A DNA stretch of 64,000 nucleotides from Hyaloscypha bicolor E (GCF_002865645.1 NW_020194638.1:62001-126000); one strand, 5' to 3'. Positions 23,016 to 35,402 are shown, counted from the first letter of the stretch. Notes: generated from the letters alone by a model not told the origin. Made by a program: numbers and translations.

Positions 23016-25121
23016 TTTAAAAATTAGTTATTAATTTATTAAAAACTAATAAAAGAAATTACTTATATATTATAATTAGTCTTTAATCTATTATATATAT
23101 CTAAAGATATATTACTAGATAAGCTAATACTAGTTAATTCTTCTTATTTAATTCGAGGATTAAGAATAAGAGCCAAATATAAAGCTTTATTTTTATTATC
23201 TAAAATACCTATTTTAAAATAATATTTTCAAAGCTTAGTTATATTATTATTAATAATATCTGCAAATGCTTTATCTTATTAAAAATTAGTATAATATTAT
23301 TAATAATATAAGAATAATTTAAGAAAAGACTTATTTTAAATTTCTTTTTAAAAATTTTAAGTTTATTATATATTTTATATATCTTAGGTATAATATAATA
23401 TATAGTAAAGTAATTTTTAGCTTATAATTTAGTTATAGCTTTAATAAATATTGAAATTATATTTAAACTATTATTTAAATAAGTAATTTTAATATTAGTT
23501 AAAACTAGACTTTTATTTTTAAAAGCCTTTAAATTAGAGCTATTAATAACTATTTTAATAGCTTTATATAAAAAGTTCTTTAATATATAATAAGTCAAAG
23601 ACTATTATATTAATTAATAATTAAATAATTAGAAAATTAATTACTTACTAAATTAAGAGAATCGAGTATTTTCTATATTAAAAGCTTTAATTTGAGCTTC
23701 TAATAGCCAACGGTTTTCTTAGTTATATTTAAGACCTATAATAGTTTTTCTAATCTTTCTCTAAATTAATAAATGTCTTATAAATTATATAAGAAACTTA
23801 TTTATTACTTGTTCTTCTTCTTTATCTTTTTCTCTATCTTTAAGTTCTCTTATTTCTTGCTTATATAAATCCATAGAATAAGAAATATTATAATTGTTTT
23901 TAATAAGAGCTTTTAAAATATCTTGAATTACTAAATTTAATATATAAGCTATATAAGAAATATTTCCTTGGAATTTAATGCCTTCCTTATTATAATACTT
24001 TATAAAAGCCTTTAATAAGATATTATTTGAGCTAGTATTATCTCGAGTAATACTAAATCAAATATATTAGTAATTATATAATAAAAATTAAATTAAATTA
24101 AATTACTTATCTAGTAATATTATATTCGATATTATATTATTTTAAAGCTTCTAATAAAACAGAAAGCATATAAATACCAGAGTATATATTATTTAAGTTT
24201 CTTATAACTAATAAATAAGATTTTAATTTAAAATCCTTATTTATAAAATATCTAAAAATATATTAGTATAAGTTTTATTTAATAATTATAAGAATATATA
24301 AACTTATATAGTAATTCCAGAGAAAGCCTTTTAATTTATAAAGGTATAAATATCTAAAGTAATAGAGAAAGTTCCTTAAGAATTAATATTCTCTTTTAAT
24401 TCTTCTTTAATATTTAAACTCTTCTTAATATAATATAAATTAAGCTTATCTATAAGAGCCTTTGAGTATATAGCAGGTACTTGACTATTAAATATTAATA
24501 TATATATAAATAAAGGGTAATATAATAAAAGCTTACTAATTTAAATAAGATATTAGTTTTTTAAAAAACTTAAAAGAATAATAGCCCGAAAAGAAATATT
24601 ATTATTAATAATAAAGTTTAATAATAATTTCTCAAAGTAATTAATAGTATAGCTTTCTTCTTATTATTTAGATTACTTATTAAAATGGCTATTTATAGTC
24701 GTTTATAAGATTTAACTAAAAGCTTTATTCTTATCTATTAAATATATTAGTAAATATGTCTTTTTTATTAATAATAAAATAACTTACTATTATTATTACT
24801 ATCTTTAAGACTCTTAAGGTCTATAAACTTATATATATATCGAAAATAAGAGTAATAATTACTTATATAACTATATATTTATTAATTAAATCATGTTTTA
24901 CTATTAAATTAATTAAAAATTAATATATTAACTTATAAATGCCCTTTAACCATATACTTGATAGTACACGTATAGAGATTCTCGATATTCTCTTATATAG
25001 GATTTATTGTTCTTTTTAAGTAGCCTTTTTTAAAAAGAGAAGTTTGCTTATTAAGGGGCCTTAATTCGAAATCGGGGTGATTTTGACTTATATTAAGCTT
25101 AATTAAAGAGTCTTGAGACAT
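23016..25121 (-). pseudogene. hAT transposase, N-terminal and central part
   Basis: Reads on the minus strand from the ATG at 25121-25119 (MSQDSLIKLNISQNHPDFE). Many TAA/TAG stops follow. The central region near 23650-24060 reads SITRDNTSSNNILLKAFIK then GNISYIAYILNLVIQDILKA. This is the hAT catalytic-domain segment normally seen as TxDNASNN...CxAHxLNL, with Cys and His changed to Tyr. The rest of the protein lies at 8440-8705 beyond the retrotransposon. All visible lesions are C-to-T/G-to-A type. Confidence 0.82.
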
Positions 25122-25540
25122 TTTCGAGTATATAAAGTATATGTAAGGATATATGTAATATAAAGTAATATAGTAAGAGTAATAGTTAATTTTTTATAAG
25201 AAGTTAAACTATAAGAGAGAAGTGAAATCGAGGAAAACGGGGTATTCTTATAGAAAGTTCTAATATTCTAAAGTCTGTTTTATAATTCTTCTAATTATAA
25301 AGATTTGCCTTATCTCGGAGATTCTAGTCCTTCGATTTCTAATCTCTATCTCTTATATTAGTAATTTAATATAATCGTAATTTACGGTAGTTCTGGAAGT
25401 ATCGCTGAGGTTCGATTCGCTTACCAAGCGCCACTACCACCTGATTGGGTAGCGAGGTAGCGATAAGGTGACGCTAGGTGCGGGCCACCCCGAAGCCTTA
25501 CCCGATTAGGCTAGCTCAATCACGTGTACAAATCACCTGC

Positions 25541-25674
25541 GTTATTCAAGTTATTTATGAATAACTCGAATAATATATGAATAAAATAAGAGTAACGGGT
25601 TTTTAACTTGAATAGAATAAGAGTAACGGCCGTTATTCTATTCTACTCTATTCATTTGATACACTGCATTTAAT
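25541..25674. repeat. right hAT terminus, subterminal repeats and target duplication
   Basis: Copies of GTTATTCAAGTTATT, GAATAACTCGAATAA and AGAGTAACGG precede the terminus TTTGATACACTG (ending 25666). CATTTAAT at 25667-25674 is the second target copy. The AGAGTAACG motif also occurs at the left end (about 8180). Confidence 0.85.
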
Positions 25675-25928
25675 AGCTCGATCTACTTTCATACTGCAAC
25701 AAGGACCACCTTCTTGGGTGATTATTAAAGGGGTCGTTAAACTCACAGCCTGGGAGCTTCAACTCACGCACTAATTACCTGCGGCTCACTACCCTTGGCT
25801 CTTACCCGAGCAACTTGAGCAGTCCCTACTTAAATCTGACTTAGGTGTTTTTCTTTGGACGAAGATCCCTATTTTGCTTCCCCTGATCGAATGTGGAATT
25901 CTGCTAAAGCTGTTACGTGCTTTCTTCA
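25675..25928. other. normal-composition flank of the hAT insertion
   Basis: Continues the genic locus that ended at 8109. It probably includes the 3' UTR of the HET-type gene. No separate gene is seen. Confidence 0.4.
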
Positions 25929-26981
25929 TCAGCAGAGTGTGACCCACTCAGTTTTACTTGCATCCTTCATTCGGCCCAGCATGCTCACTCCATCCATAAC
26001 ACCATGCACGTGTGTCTCTCCAACAAGTTGCCAACTTTTCCCTTCGCTCGACTCGCGGATGACGTAGGGAACTTTTGCACCCAGAAAGACGCAGATGGTG
26101 TCACTAACCTTGGCAAAGTCGGGCACCAAGGCCATGTACCCTGATTGAGTGATAGCAAATTGTCTTCCTGCTGCCTTTCGCACCCAGAGATTGCCAGCAT
26201 TAATGGCACTCATATTGTCTTCAGCTCTCAAATCACCGCTTATGCCACCTTCCATCGATGCGAGACCGGGATCGAGCGAACATCCATATTTTGTTAAGAA
26301 CTCAATTGTCTCTCCTGAGGCAGGAAACGAGGCCTGATCCTCATTTCCAATCATAGTCCGCAATATGGCTTCCAAAAGTGGCTCGTCGGTCCAGTGGTAG
26401 CCCTGAATCAGGAGGTTGGGAAATCTGTTCTCGACCATCTGAATGACTGCTTGAAGCCACCTGCGCAGACCCGGTTTAAGATCAGTCCCTTCCTTGTCAG
26501 ACATAATTCTCTGAATTGTTTCTTCTCTGATGTCTTCAGGTGAGGACAGAATGGCGGACCAGTAATTGTTCCGATCTATTTTAGAGATACGGTCCAGGAT
26601 AAAACATTTCGGTGTAATAGTATCGTCCTGTTCCTGTTTAGTGTCAAGCACCATATTCGTATCACTAGCAACAGAGTATTTGCACTGAATGTCATGCATG
26701 GTAGACATTTTCAGTAAAGTTGTAAAATCAGGAACCCAAGAAGGGAGCTCCGTTGAGGGCGCATGAGCGAGTCCGGCCAGGCCGAAGAGAGAGAAAGACC
26801 CACTTGACAGGATGTGCCTCGCAACCTTGGTGTACAGTTGCCGTGGGCTGATGGTATAGTCTGGCTTCAACTCCGGTACTTGGTACAAAGGGTCGAGGGC
26901 CTCTAGTGCGCAGATGCGATCTCGGCTGTCCGTCGCACCTGAGCCTCGCGTCTCCAACAGAACCTGAGGGAGTGAGACCAT
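25929..26981 (-). CDS. HET-type (heterokaryon incompatibility) protein, N-terminally truncated
   Basis: A single 350-residue frame matches the middle and C-terminal part of fungal HET-domain proteins. Seen: LETRGSGATDSRDRICALEA (the conserved ATDPRDKIYALLGL-type segment), PDYTISPRQLYTKVARHIL, LPSWVPDF, a variable middle, then RQFAITQSGYMALVPDFAKV and VIRESSEGKSWQLVGETHVHGVMDG near the end. The HET catalytic/TIR-like N-terminal domain (...WIDALCINQ...) is absent. An in-frame TAA at 26991-26993, four codons before the ATG, is preceded by further readable frame (NVSFLAITRAAY), so the ORF may have been cut by a nonsense change. Known: full-length proteins trigger non-self-recognition cell death. 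This one probably cannot. Confidence 0.72.
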   Translation of the reverse strand: MVSLPQVLLETRGSGATDSRDRICALEALDPLYQVPELKPDYTISPRQLYTKVARHILSSGSFSLFGLAGLAHAPSTELPSWVPDFTTLLKMSTMHDIQCKYSVASDTNMVLDTKQEQDDTITPKCFILDRISKIDRNNYWSAILSSPEDIREETIQRIMSDKEGTDLKPGLRRWLQAVIQMVENRFPNLLIQGYHWTDEPLLEAILRTMIGNEDQASFPASGETIEFLTKYGCSLDPGLASMEGGISGDLRAEDNMSAINAGNLWVRKAAGRQFAITQSGYMALVPDFAKVSDTICVFLGAKVPYVIRESSEGKSWQLVGETHVHGVMDGVSMLGRMKDASKTEWVTLC

Positions 26982-27296
26982 GTTGTTTTCTTAATAAGCT
27001 GCGCGTGTAATTGCTAGAAAACTGACGTTCATCCTTCCGTAGAGGCATGAGAGACGGTCGCCCCCGAACATGTCATCCATAGAAAGAAATGAAACGCCAG
27101 TAGTCGCGCTCATCAGGCTTGGCGATGTTCCACAGAACGTTCCGGCCGGTATTGACAGGTATTAGGTAATATCGGTAATAGAACGTTCTAATTGTTCCAA
27201 AATGGCAGGGGTAGTGCGAAAATGACAGGGGTAGGCAAATCCACCGCTATTTCCCCCACTATAGCTCCCTTCCTTACTTTTTATCTATCTATTGTG
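26982..27296. other. 5' remnant region of the HET-type gene
   Basis: On the minus strand 27048-26990 keeps weak coding character, but no HET-domain core could be read further upstream. 27160-27260 has two short direct copies of (A)ATG(G/A)CAGGGGTAG spaced 23 bp. No other gene is seen. Confidence 0.35.
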
Positions 27297-27592
27297 GTAC
27301 GGTAAGCCGTACTTTATTAAAATCGCTTTATTTTGACAGTTTTGAGGTTTTGGTCACATGACAAAGGCTGGGGCCTTTTGCACGTGACTTGCGGGAATCA
27401 CATAAGAAAGCTGGCTTTTCTATAGTTCTAGACAATAATCCATTCTTTATATTTAATTAATTAAGCTTTTATATACTATATACTATTTATACTTTACTAT
27501 TTATATCTTTATTCTTATTATTTTATTATTAAGTCACGTTTTATACTCTAGTATACTTTATATGAGTTTTTGTCTTATTATAGTTTCTCTCT
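27297..27592 (-). repeat. 295-bp dispersed repeat, copy A (palindrome-ended)
   Basis: Begins with the palindrome GTACGGTAAGCCGTAC (27297-27312) and continues with TCACATGACAAAGGC / GCCTTTTGCACGTGA (an imperfect inverted repeat, 27354-27387). It ends near TATAGTTTCTCT. Copies B (52480-52772) and C (58866-59158) match in reverse orientation. No ORF. Likely a MITE-like element; class unknown. Confidence 0.7.
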
Positions 27593-28017
27593 TATATATT
27601 TTATAATAAGTAATATAAGAAAGATTAAAACTTTATAGTTAAAATAATACTCTTATAAAGTTCTTAGGGGTTTCTATAAGGCAAATTATTAGTTTAGTAA
27701 GTTTAGAGAAAAAAAAACTATTATAATACCTTAAGCCTAAGATTAAAATATTAAAGATATATAAGTATTAATTTTAGTATCTTATATTAATTTCTGATAT
27801 ATCTAATAACTTGAATACAGGTTAGTTATAAGATATAATTACTAATATAATATATAAGAGTAATAAAAATAGAGGCTAATTATAAAAGAAAAAGAAATAA
27901 AGAAAATTAAATAAGAAATATTATATTAAAATAATATAAGTTAGATCTTAATTAGAAATAGATTTTAATATATAAAAATAAAGTTATATTATTAATTTAT
28001 ATATTGTTTTTATAATA
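27593..28017. other. AT-rich RIP-type DNA, unclassified
   Basis: TA-rich sequence with no ORF or recognised family, between copy A and the ~710-bp repeat. Confidence 0.4.
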
Positions 28018-28243
28018 GATTAAATCCGTGATTTGAATTCGGTTATATAATTTAGTTATATAACTTTTATTATTATAGTTATAAAAATATATAATATATA
28101 GCCCGTATATATTTAGTTTATATAAGAGTAAATCTTTTTCTTTTTCTTTTTAGTTATTTCTTTTTATATTAAAACTACTAGTTTTCTTTATATAAAGGCC
28201 TAGCCTATAATATTAGAAATAACTTCTTTAATTAAATTATTAT

Positions 28244-28540
28244 TATTAGTATAGCTATTTCTTTAAGAGTTATATATATAGTTATGAGACATGAAATACG
28301 AGATATGAGTAATAGAATACGGGTAATGAAATATGGGATACGGGATATAGTTATATAATCTCGTATTCTATTAGTAACTTGACTAATAGACTAGATTCCT
28401 CTAGGCTTAGCAGATTTAGGGATTATATATTAATACTATAATACTATAATTCCTATTTCTGAATAATAACTTTACTAATTATATATAAATAGTATTTCAC
28501 GACTTATATAATAGTACTATATATTACTAATAAACTAATA
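28244..28540 (+). repeat. copia 5' LTR
   Basis: 297 bp, TATTAGTATAGC...AAACTAATA, fitting TGTTAG...CTAACA before G-to-A/C-to-T change. It contains repeated GAATACGGGTAATGAAATA-type motifs. Same length as the 3' LTR. Confidence 0.92.
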
Positions 28541-29108
28541 CTAATTAGTTTATATATATAGATTAGAGAATAGAATCTTTTAAGCTAAAGAAGCATCTAA
28601 TAGCCTATAGTAAAATTAAACTAGTTTATATTAAAGGAGGGAATTACCTATTAACTTTATAAAGTATCTAATAGCCTAAGAAAGAAAATAGCTAGCTCTT
28701 ATTAAGGACTAATAACTATTTTATTAAAGGCGGGAATTACTCGTTAATTCTATAAAGCATCCGGTAGCCTAAGAAAAAAGACTCTAGTTCTTACTAATTA
28801 ATAAGTAATTAGCTATTTAATTATCTATTTATTTAATTATCTACTATTCTTTAAAACTAACTTCCTTTAGCCCTAAGACTACTTTCTTAAAACCCATCTT
28901 TTCTACTTATATAATACTTGTATCTATAAGATACTTTTTCCGGAATATATGCCCTTAAAGCTCTTTAATTACTACTTCGATTTTACTATTAAATCGAGTT
29001 CTTTGAGCTTTAGACCCTCCCGGAATTATAATATTTCACTTCCTAAATTTCTTATTATAAATGAAATATTTAAAAGTAAAATATTTACTTTAATACTTAT
29101 AAAACCCC

Positions 29109-29234
29109 TAGATATCTGGGGCATCTGGTATCTTAATTAGATATCTGATATCTGGTATCTAAACTAGATATCTAGTATCTTAATCAGGTATCTAAACTAG
29201 GTATCTAGTATCTAAACCAGATATCTGGATATTT
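29109..29234 (+). repeat. array of (A)GRTATCTGGTATCTAAACT-type units inside copia
   Basis: Six or so irregular units of 13-29 bp built from GATATCTG, GGTATCT and TAAACTAG fill this segment of the untranslated region upstream of gag. A similar short cluster occurs at 61919-61960. Confidence 0.7.
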
Positions 29235-29339
29235 TTATTACTAAACCCTTTCTATAAACTTACTATAAACTACCTTATCTTTAAACCTCTCTTATTACGA
29301 ATTATATATATATTAAGAAGGGCTTGGCCCTAGAGGTTT

Positions 29340-32300
29340 AATATAGTAGAACTATAAGATAAATATATATAAGTAAAGAAGTAAAAAGGTAATATTAACC
29401 TAATTACCTATAATAATAAGAAAGTCCTAGATTACCTTAATACTAGACTATTCTAGTATAAGATAAAGAAATTAACTAATAATAATCTCTAGAAGTTATT
29501 TAAGAAGAATTTTAGTAATTTTGATCTCAAAATACTTAATTATCTAAATTAATATATATTATATAAAATTATAAGCTACTTTATAATATAGTAGTATTTA
29601 TATTAAATAAAATAATAAGGAACTTGCTATTATATAGTCCTTAGTTAATACTATTTAGGAAAAAGAGTAATATACCTAAACTATAGCTAATATTATTACT
29701 ATTAGACTAGATCTTAATACGGGCCCTATTACCTTATTATATATATCCCTTAATAATAGTATTATAAGAAATTAATAAATAAAACTAATTATTACTTATA
29801 TTTCTTTACTACCTATAATTACTTCTACTAGTACCAGACTATAGAAAGCTAGTAGTAATAGATTTCTATTATTTTTACTATCTTTACTACTTTTAAATAG
29901 CCCTTTAGCTAGCTTGCTTATTATAAAGCTAATTAGAAAAATAATAAAAATATATACTAAGGCATAGAAATATAATAGAACTAATAGTAGTTTTAACTAA
30001 AAACTTACTATCTTTCTTAATATTTACTAATATATAGAGTTTTTATAAGAGGTATTAGTAAAAGCTTTTCTTACTTTATTAAAGAAACTAGTATAAGATT
30101 ACTTTTATAATAACTAGCTCTCTTAATATATATATAAAGAGGCTTATATAAATATTTATAGCTTTTTTAAAAGCCCTGGTTTCTAATATTAAAACTTAAA
30201 TAAGTAAAATACTATTATAATAATAATTATAATAGCTTAATATTCTAAAAAGATAATATTTAAGCTTATCTAGTTACTAATTAATAACTTATATAAATTA
30301 TAATATAAACTAGTACCTGTCCTATAAAATACCGAATTCCTATATAATAAGATTATTACTTCTTATTAAGATATACTAGTATACTAATATATAGTTTTGG
30401 ATCTTTCTCCTAATCTCGGCTAACTTATTAATAAGCCCTAATTATCTATTACTACTTATAAGAAGAAATAATAGATTAATATCGAGATTCTCTTTACTAA
30501 TTAATAATACTATTCTTAAAACCCTCTAAATTATTACTTGTTTGGAAATTATTAATACAGACCCAGTTATAACTTTAGAACCCGTAATAACTACTTTAAG
30601 CCCCGTAATTATAATAATTATACTCCAAAGTCGTGTTTTATATATAAGAAACCCAAATACTACTTATAGAAATATATACTAGAGAAATAAGAAACTAAAA
30701 AGGCTCGATTTAAAAATAGAAATATTTACTAATTTAGATCCCGAAATACTTATAACTTTAATAAATACTTTAGTAATACTTATATATAGTACGTTACCGA
30801 ATTTAAAGAAAAAGAAAATAACGAAAATAGTAAGGATAAACTAATAAGTAATACTTTTAAAGCCTTATTAGCAGAAATGAATAAAGAAAAGAAATATTAT
30901 TCTAATTCCTATTTTATTTCTATTAAAAGCTTTCTAGCCGCTCTTATAGCTCTTATTCCTGCTATTTCTATAACTAATACTCTTATAAATAACCTTACTT
31001 CTCTTTCTCTTATATACTAGATAATAGACAAAAACCATATTTTAGAGCCTATTAAATAAATAGAAGATACCCAGACATTTATAATTAATAGTATATTAAG
31101 ATATAATACTTACTACTTTTATAAAGTTATAATTAATACTAGAGCCTCTAGATTCTTAATTACTAGTTCTAACTAATTTCAAGCTTTATAATAAACTAAT
31201 AGTAATATCTAACTTAATGAAATTACTAAAAATTAAGTTAATATCTAGTTTAGTATTAGATTTATATTTTCTATTAGATCTATAATAGTAAGAATACTAA
31301 TTAGGTAAGTATAATTCTATATTATATTTATAAAGACTTTATTTCTATTTAGCTTGGCTAATATAAATAAGCTAAGAGTTTATTTTAATAATCTTACTAA
31401 TTATCTTATTACTTTTACCGGATACTTTATACCTATAATATAATATTTTAAATACTTTTTCCTGCTTTAAAATACTACTTTATAAAGCTTTATTTCCGAA
31501 TTCTTTACTTATAACTCCTGTTTTCTTATAGAAATCAAATTATAATATTTATATTACTATTTTAGTTATTTATCTATTAGTAAGCTCTAAAATATACTAG
31601 AATAAGCAGGCTATAATATTAATATAGAAGCCCTAAAATACCTTATAAAGTACTATAAATAATACTAGAAATTCGGAGAATTACTAGAATAATTCAAATT
31701 TAATTTAAGAAATAATATTAGCTTTAATTACTTTATTATTATTATTATTTTCTATATTTCCGGTAAGCCTATACTTTATATTATTAATAAAGGCATTTAA
31801 TATTAAGCCGGCTAATAGCTTTAAAATATTAGTATATTATATACTTGAGATATCCTAAAGTAATATTAGATTAATACCTATTTAGGCCCTCCTAATTAGA
31901 TTATAGCAGATACCAGAAAGTAGTTTATTAGTAAGAAGTTTACTTAGCTTATAAATACTATAGAAATTAAAATTAAAATTATTTCTATAAAAACTCATAA
32001 TTCCGTCGGAATTATAAAATACTACTATAGCCCGATTTAATATACTTACCTTATTATTATAGACAAAATTAATAGAATTAATAAGGATACTATATTTTAA
32101 ATAGCCTTTAAAGTTATTAATAATTCCGCTAGACCTAATAGCATTATCCTAACTCTCTTAGTTTATAGTACTTTACCTTAAATAATTAAATATAATATCT
32201 TATTACTAACTATATTATAGTAATTAGTAATACTCAAGAAAATAATAGTAGAAATTCAGAAGCTTTAAGCTAGATACCAGATTACGAATGCCCTAAATAC

Positions 32301-34150
32301 CCGAAATAGTTCTAGTATTACTAATATCTATAAACTTCCTTTAAATTCGGATATTCTTATATAGTATAAAGGAAATACTAGTTAATCTAGTAATTAGAAT
32401 AGGCTATATAAGCTAGTAGTTATTAATAAAGAGAACTATATACTAGCTTTACTATATAGTAATACTACTTTCCGTTTAATTTCTATAAAGCCCTTTTATA
32501 TAGGGAATATTAAGGTTATTACTAATAGCCCCGAACCTAAACCTATTTCTAAACTTTATAGTAAGGCTAAAAGTAATACAGATATGATTTCTCCTGCTAT
32601 TTTACTAAAGTATAATAAAAAATACTTTTATAAGAACCCGAATATTATAATATTTCTATAAAACAATAACTTATATAAGAATTCCCGTTAAGTTAAAGTT
32701 ACTAACCTCCTAAAAAAGAGTATATTTAAGGTTACTTCCAGATCTTAGGTACTAAAAAAAGTATATATCTTTAACTCCCGGTTTATTAATAAGATTAAGA
32801 ATAAGGATATAAAGAGAAAGTTTAAGAAGTCGAGACTAGTTATCTAGGCTTATAATAATAGTAAGAAATATATAGTATTAATATAATTACTTATTATTTA
32901 ATATATTAGCCAGAGAATTATTCTTAGTATTACTACTATAATAATAAATACTATAAAACTATATTTATATAATATCTCGCAAGCTTATATCTAATTAATA
33001 ATCTTATTTAATTATAATTTTTATATTAACTCACCTTATAAGCTTACTAAAGAGCTAAATCTAAATAATAATTCGGTTCTAAAAGTTATAAAACTACTAT
33101 ATAGTATATTGGAAGCTAGGAACTACTAGTTTAAGACTTACTATTCCTATTATATTAATAAGCTTTTTATGAAATAGTTAACTTATAACCCTTGCCTCAG
33201 AAATAATAATTTTATAAAGACGAAATAACTAAAGCTTTAAGAAGCGAAGTTTTTAGTCAAGAAATATAAATACCTTACTATTAATTATAATCTCAAATTT
33301 AATAAAGGTATTATCTATACGAATATTACTAGAATTATTCTTATATAGGAATATTAATATAAAAACCTCTAAACTATTTCTATAAAAAATACTACTATTA
33401 TAAGTAGTAAGAGTACTATTTATTAAGATCTTTCTATTAAGGACTAATATATTATTTAATATACTAGAGAAGTATATATTATATTAGTCTATTAATTAGA
33501 AGCTTTATATAATCTATTAATTATTACTTAAGCTATTAAATTCTCGGAAACTAATATAAAAGTATTTAATAAGTATATTTAATAGTAAATTGAGAATATT
33601 ACTAGAGAACTGAGATTTATAAAGCTAGTAAATAAGTTCTTATATTTAATTATTTTTATAAATACTTTATTTATAAATAATAAAGATCTCTTTTCCTAAA
33701 TCGGATATATTCTAGTTCTAGTAAATAGAACTAGATATATTAATATTATTTACTAGTTCTCTACTAAATATAAGAGAGTTACTAGAAGTATTCTAGCTTC
33801 GGAATTCTATAGTATGGTTTATGGCTTTAATATAGGCGCTTTAGTTAAAACTATAATTAATAGAGTACTAGAAATAGAACTATTACTAGTAGTCTATATG
33901 AATTCGAAGTTATTATATAAATACCTCATTAAATTAGAAACTACTCGAGAAAAGCATCTAATAATTAATATAATATACCTTTACTAGGCATATAAATAAT
34001 GAGAAATTATAGAAGTTAAATAAATTAAGAGAGAATTAAATCCTGCCGATTTTATAATAAAATTAAAGCTAATAAATGCCCTCAAGTATCTAATTAATAC
34101 GAATACTATATATTTAGATATAGAGGAATAGATCAAGTATAAATAGGGCA
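29340..34150 (+). pseudogene. RIP-inactivated copia gag-pol
   Basis: A polyprotein remnant readable through many TAA/TAG codons. The gag region about 29340-30800 is Gln-rich after translation. Later come protease/integrase (about 31000-32540), RT (32775-33700) and RNase H (33740-34150). RT and RNase H show the highest similarity to fungal copia elements by motif (QAYNNSKKYIVLI, ISQRIILSI, VVYMNSKLLYKYLIKLETT). No functional product. Confidence 0.85.
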
Positions 34151-34350
34151 GGAAATAAATATATGAGATAAAAGAATATTATAAGAGGGAAAGTTATATA
34201 TAAAAGGCTATAGCCTTTAGTATATAACTAAAACCTTAGAAGTAATATAGATATATAGAGTATTTAGGAAATCTGGTACTAGGCTAGATTAGGGAATTTG
34301 TATATAATTAGAAAGAGATACTATTTTCGCGTTTTTTAGAGAGTTTCTAG

Positions 34351-34647
34351 TATTAGTATAGCTATTTCTTTAGGAGTTATATATATAATTACGGGATATG
34401 AGATACGGGATATAGGTAATAAAATACGAGTAATAGAATATAGGATATGAAATATAGTTATATAACCTTATGTCTTATTAGTAACTCGACTAATAGACTA
34501 GATCTTTTTAGGCTTAGTAGATTTAGGAATTATATATTAATATTATAATACTATAATTCCTATTTTTAAATAATAACTTTACTAATTATATATAAATAGT
34601 ATTTCACGACTTATATAATAGTATTATATATTACTAGTAAACTAATA
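34351..34647 (+). repeat. copia 3' LTR
   Basis: 297 bp, same boundaries as the 5' LTR; TATTAGTATAGC...AAACTAATA. Confidence 0.92.
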
Positions 34648-35402
34648 ATTATATACTAATAGCTTTTAAAGTTTCTAGCTTTTTATTAAAAAATTTTCGA
34701 ATTAAATAAAATAGCTTTAAATAGCTAATAGTTACCTTTTTTAATAGACTAATATTCTTTTAAAATAAATTCAAACTTTTGAGGGCCTTATATAGATCTT
34801 ATAAGCTCGGCTTAATATAAGAAAAAGTTATTATTATAATTAATTACCTAATATATTTATATTTAATAGCTTTTAAAAGAAATATTCTATTTAGGCTATA
34901 TAGCTATAAGCCAAGCTATAAGTTAATATAGAAAATAATAAAAAAGTTATTTGTTTTTAGTATTACTATTTTTAATTATAAGAAAAAGCCCTATTATAAA
35001 TTATATTATAATTAAAGAATATAACCTAATAAGAAATAATCTCGGAGCTATATAATTAATTAGATATTATATATAATATATAAAAAGAAGTAAATAATAG
35101 TAAATAGTAAATAATAGTATTTTAGTAAAAGAATAAGCCTTTTATAATTAGTTTTAAATATAAGTATTTTAAATACTATTTAAGAAGTATTTTAGTAATT
35201 ATTTAACCCAAATTAATTTATATAAATAAATTTTCGGGAAATTAAGAATTAATAAATAATTATTTAAATATCTAATATATAACCCGGAATATAGTTTTTA
35301 AACTCTAGTAACTAATTAAATTATTTACTTAATAGTATTTTATATAAATTAAAAATAATATATTAAATAATCTTTAATTTTAAAGCTAACTAAATATTAT
35401 AT

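Larger units (their letters stand above)
8110..25666 (-). mobile_element. hAT transposon (about 3.5 kb) expanded to 17.6 kb by nested retrotransposons
   Basis: The termini are CAGTGTGTCAAA at 8110 and the inverted TTTGATACACTG ending at 25666, flanked by the identical 8-bp duplication CATTTAAT. Removing the insertion (8962-23010 plus one duplicated pentamer) leaves about 3.5 kb, a normal autonomous hAT size. The transposase runs on the minus strand: N-terminal part at the right, C-terminal dimerisation region at the left. Both ends carry clustered subterminal motifs related to CAAGTTATTCATGAATAAC. The coding parts contain many stops of the C-to-T type. It interrupted a normal-composition locus, so 8109 and 25675 were once adjacent apart from the duplication. 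Confidence 0.92.
28244..34647 (+). mobile_element. Ty1/copia retrotransposon, full length
   Basis: 6,404 bp with 297-bp LTRs at both ends and perfect ATTAT target duplications (28239-28243, 34648-34652). The plus strand carries RIP-damaged gag-pol. The integrase region about 31570-32540 reads SIRQLQNILEQAGYNINIEA then PKVISDQYLFRPS in a broken frame. The RT starts SRFINKIKNKDIKRKFKKSR (about 32780) and includes LYLYNISQAYI, FYINSPYKLTKEL and KLLYSILEARNYWFKTY-like segments. RNase H is about 33740-34140 (CSSTKYKRVTRSILASEFYS, LNPADFIIKLK). The order integrase before RT identifies copia rather than gypsy. The unoccupied site is preserved at 56961-56965. Confidence 0.93.
28018..35150 (+). repeat. 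~710-bp repeat, copy 1, split by the copia element
   Basis: 28018-28243 and 34653-35150 together match 56755-57466 as one continuous sequence. The left end has TTAAATCCGTGATTTGAATTCGG, matching the GTTAAACTCGTGATTT start of copy 2. No ORF. Weak complementarity between the ends of copy 2 (AACTCGATTATA and TTAAATCGAGTT) hints at inverted termini. Confidence 0.7.

Noticed and set aside
28949..29140. Plus-strand 63-residue ORF
   Set aside because: It lies within the copia leader, is low complexity (Ile/Leu/Phe/Lys-rich), and matches no family.
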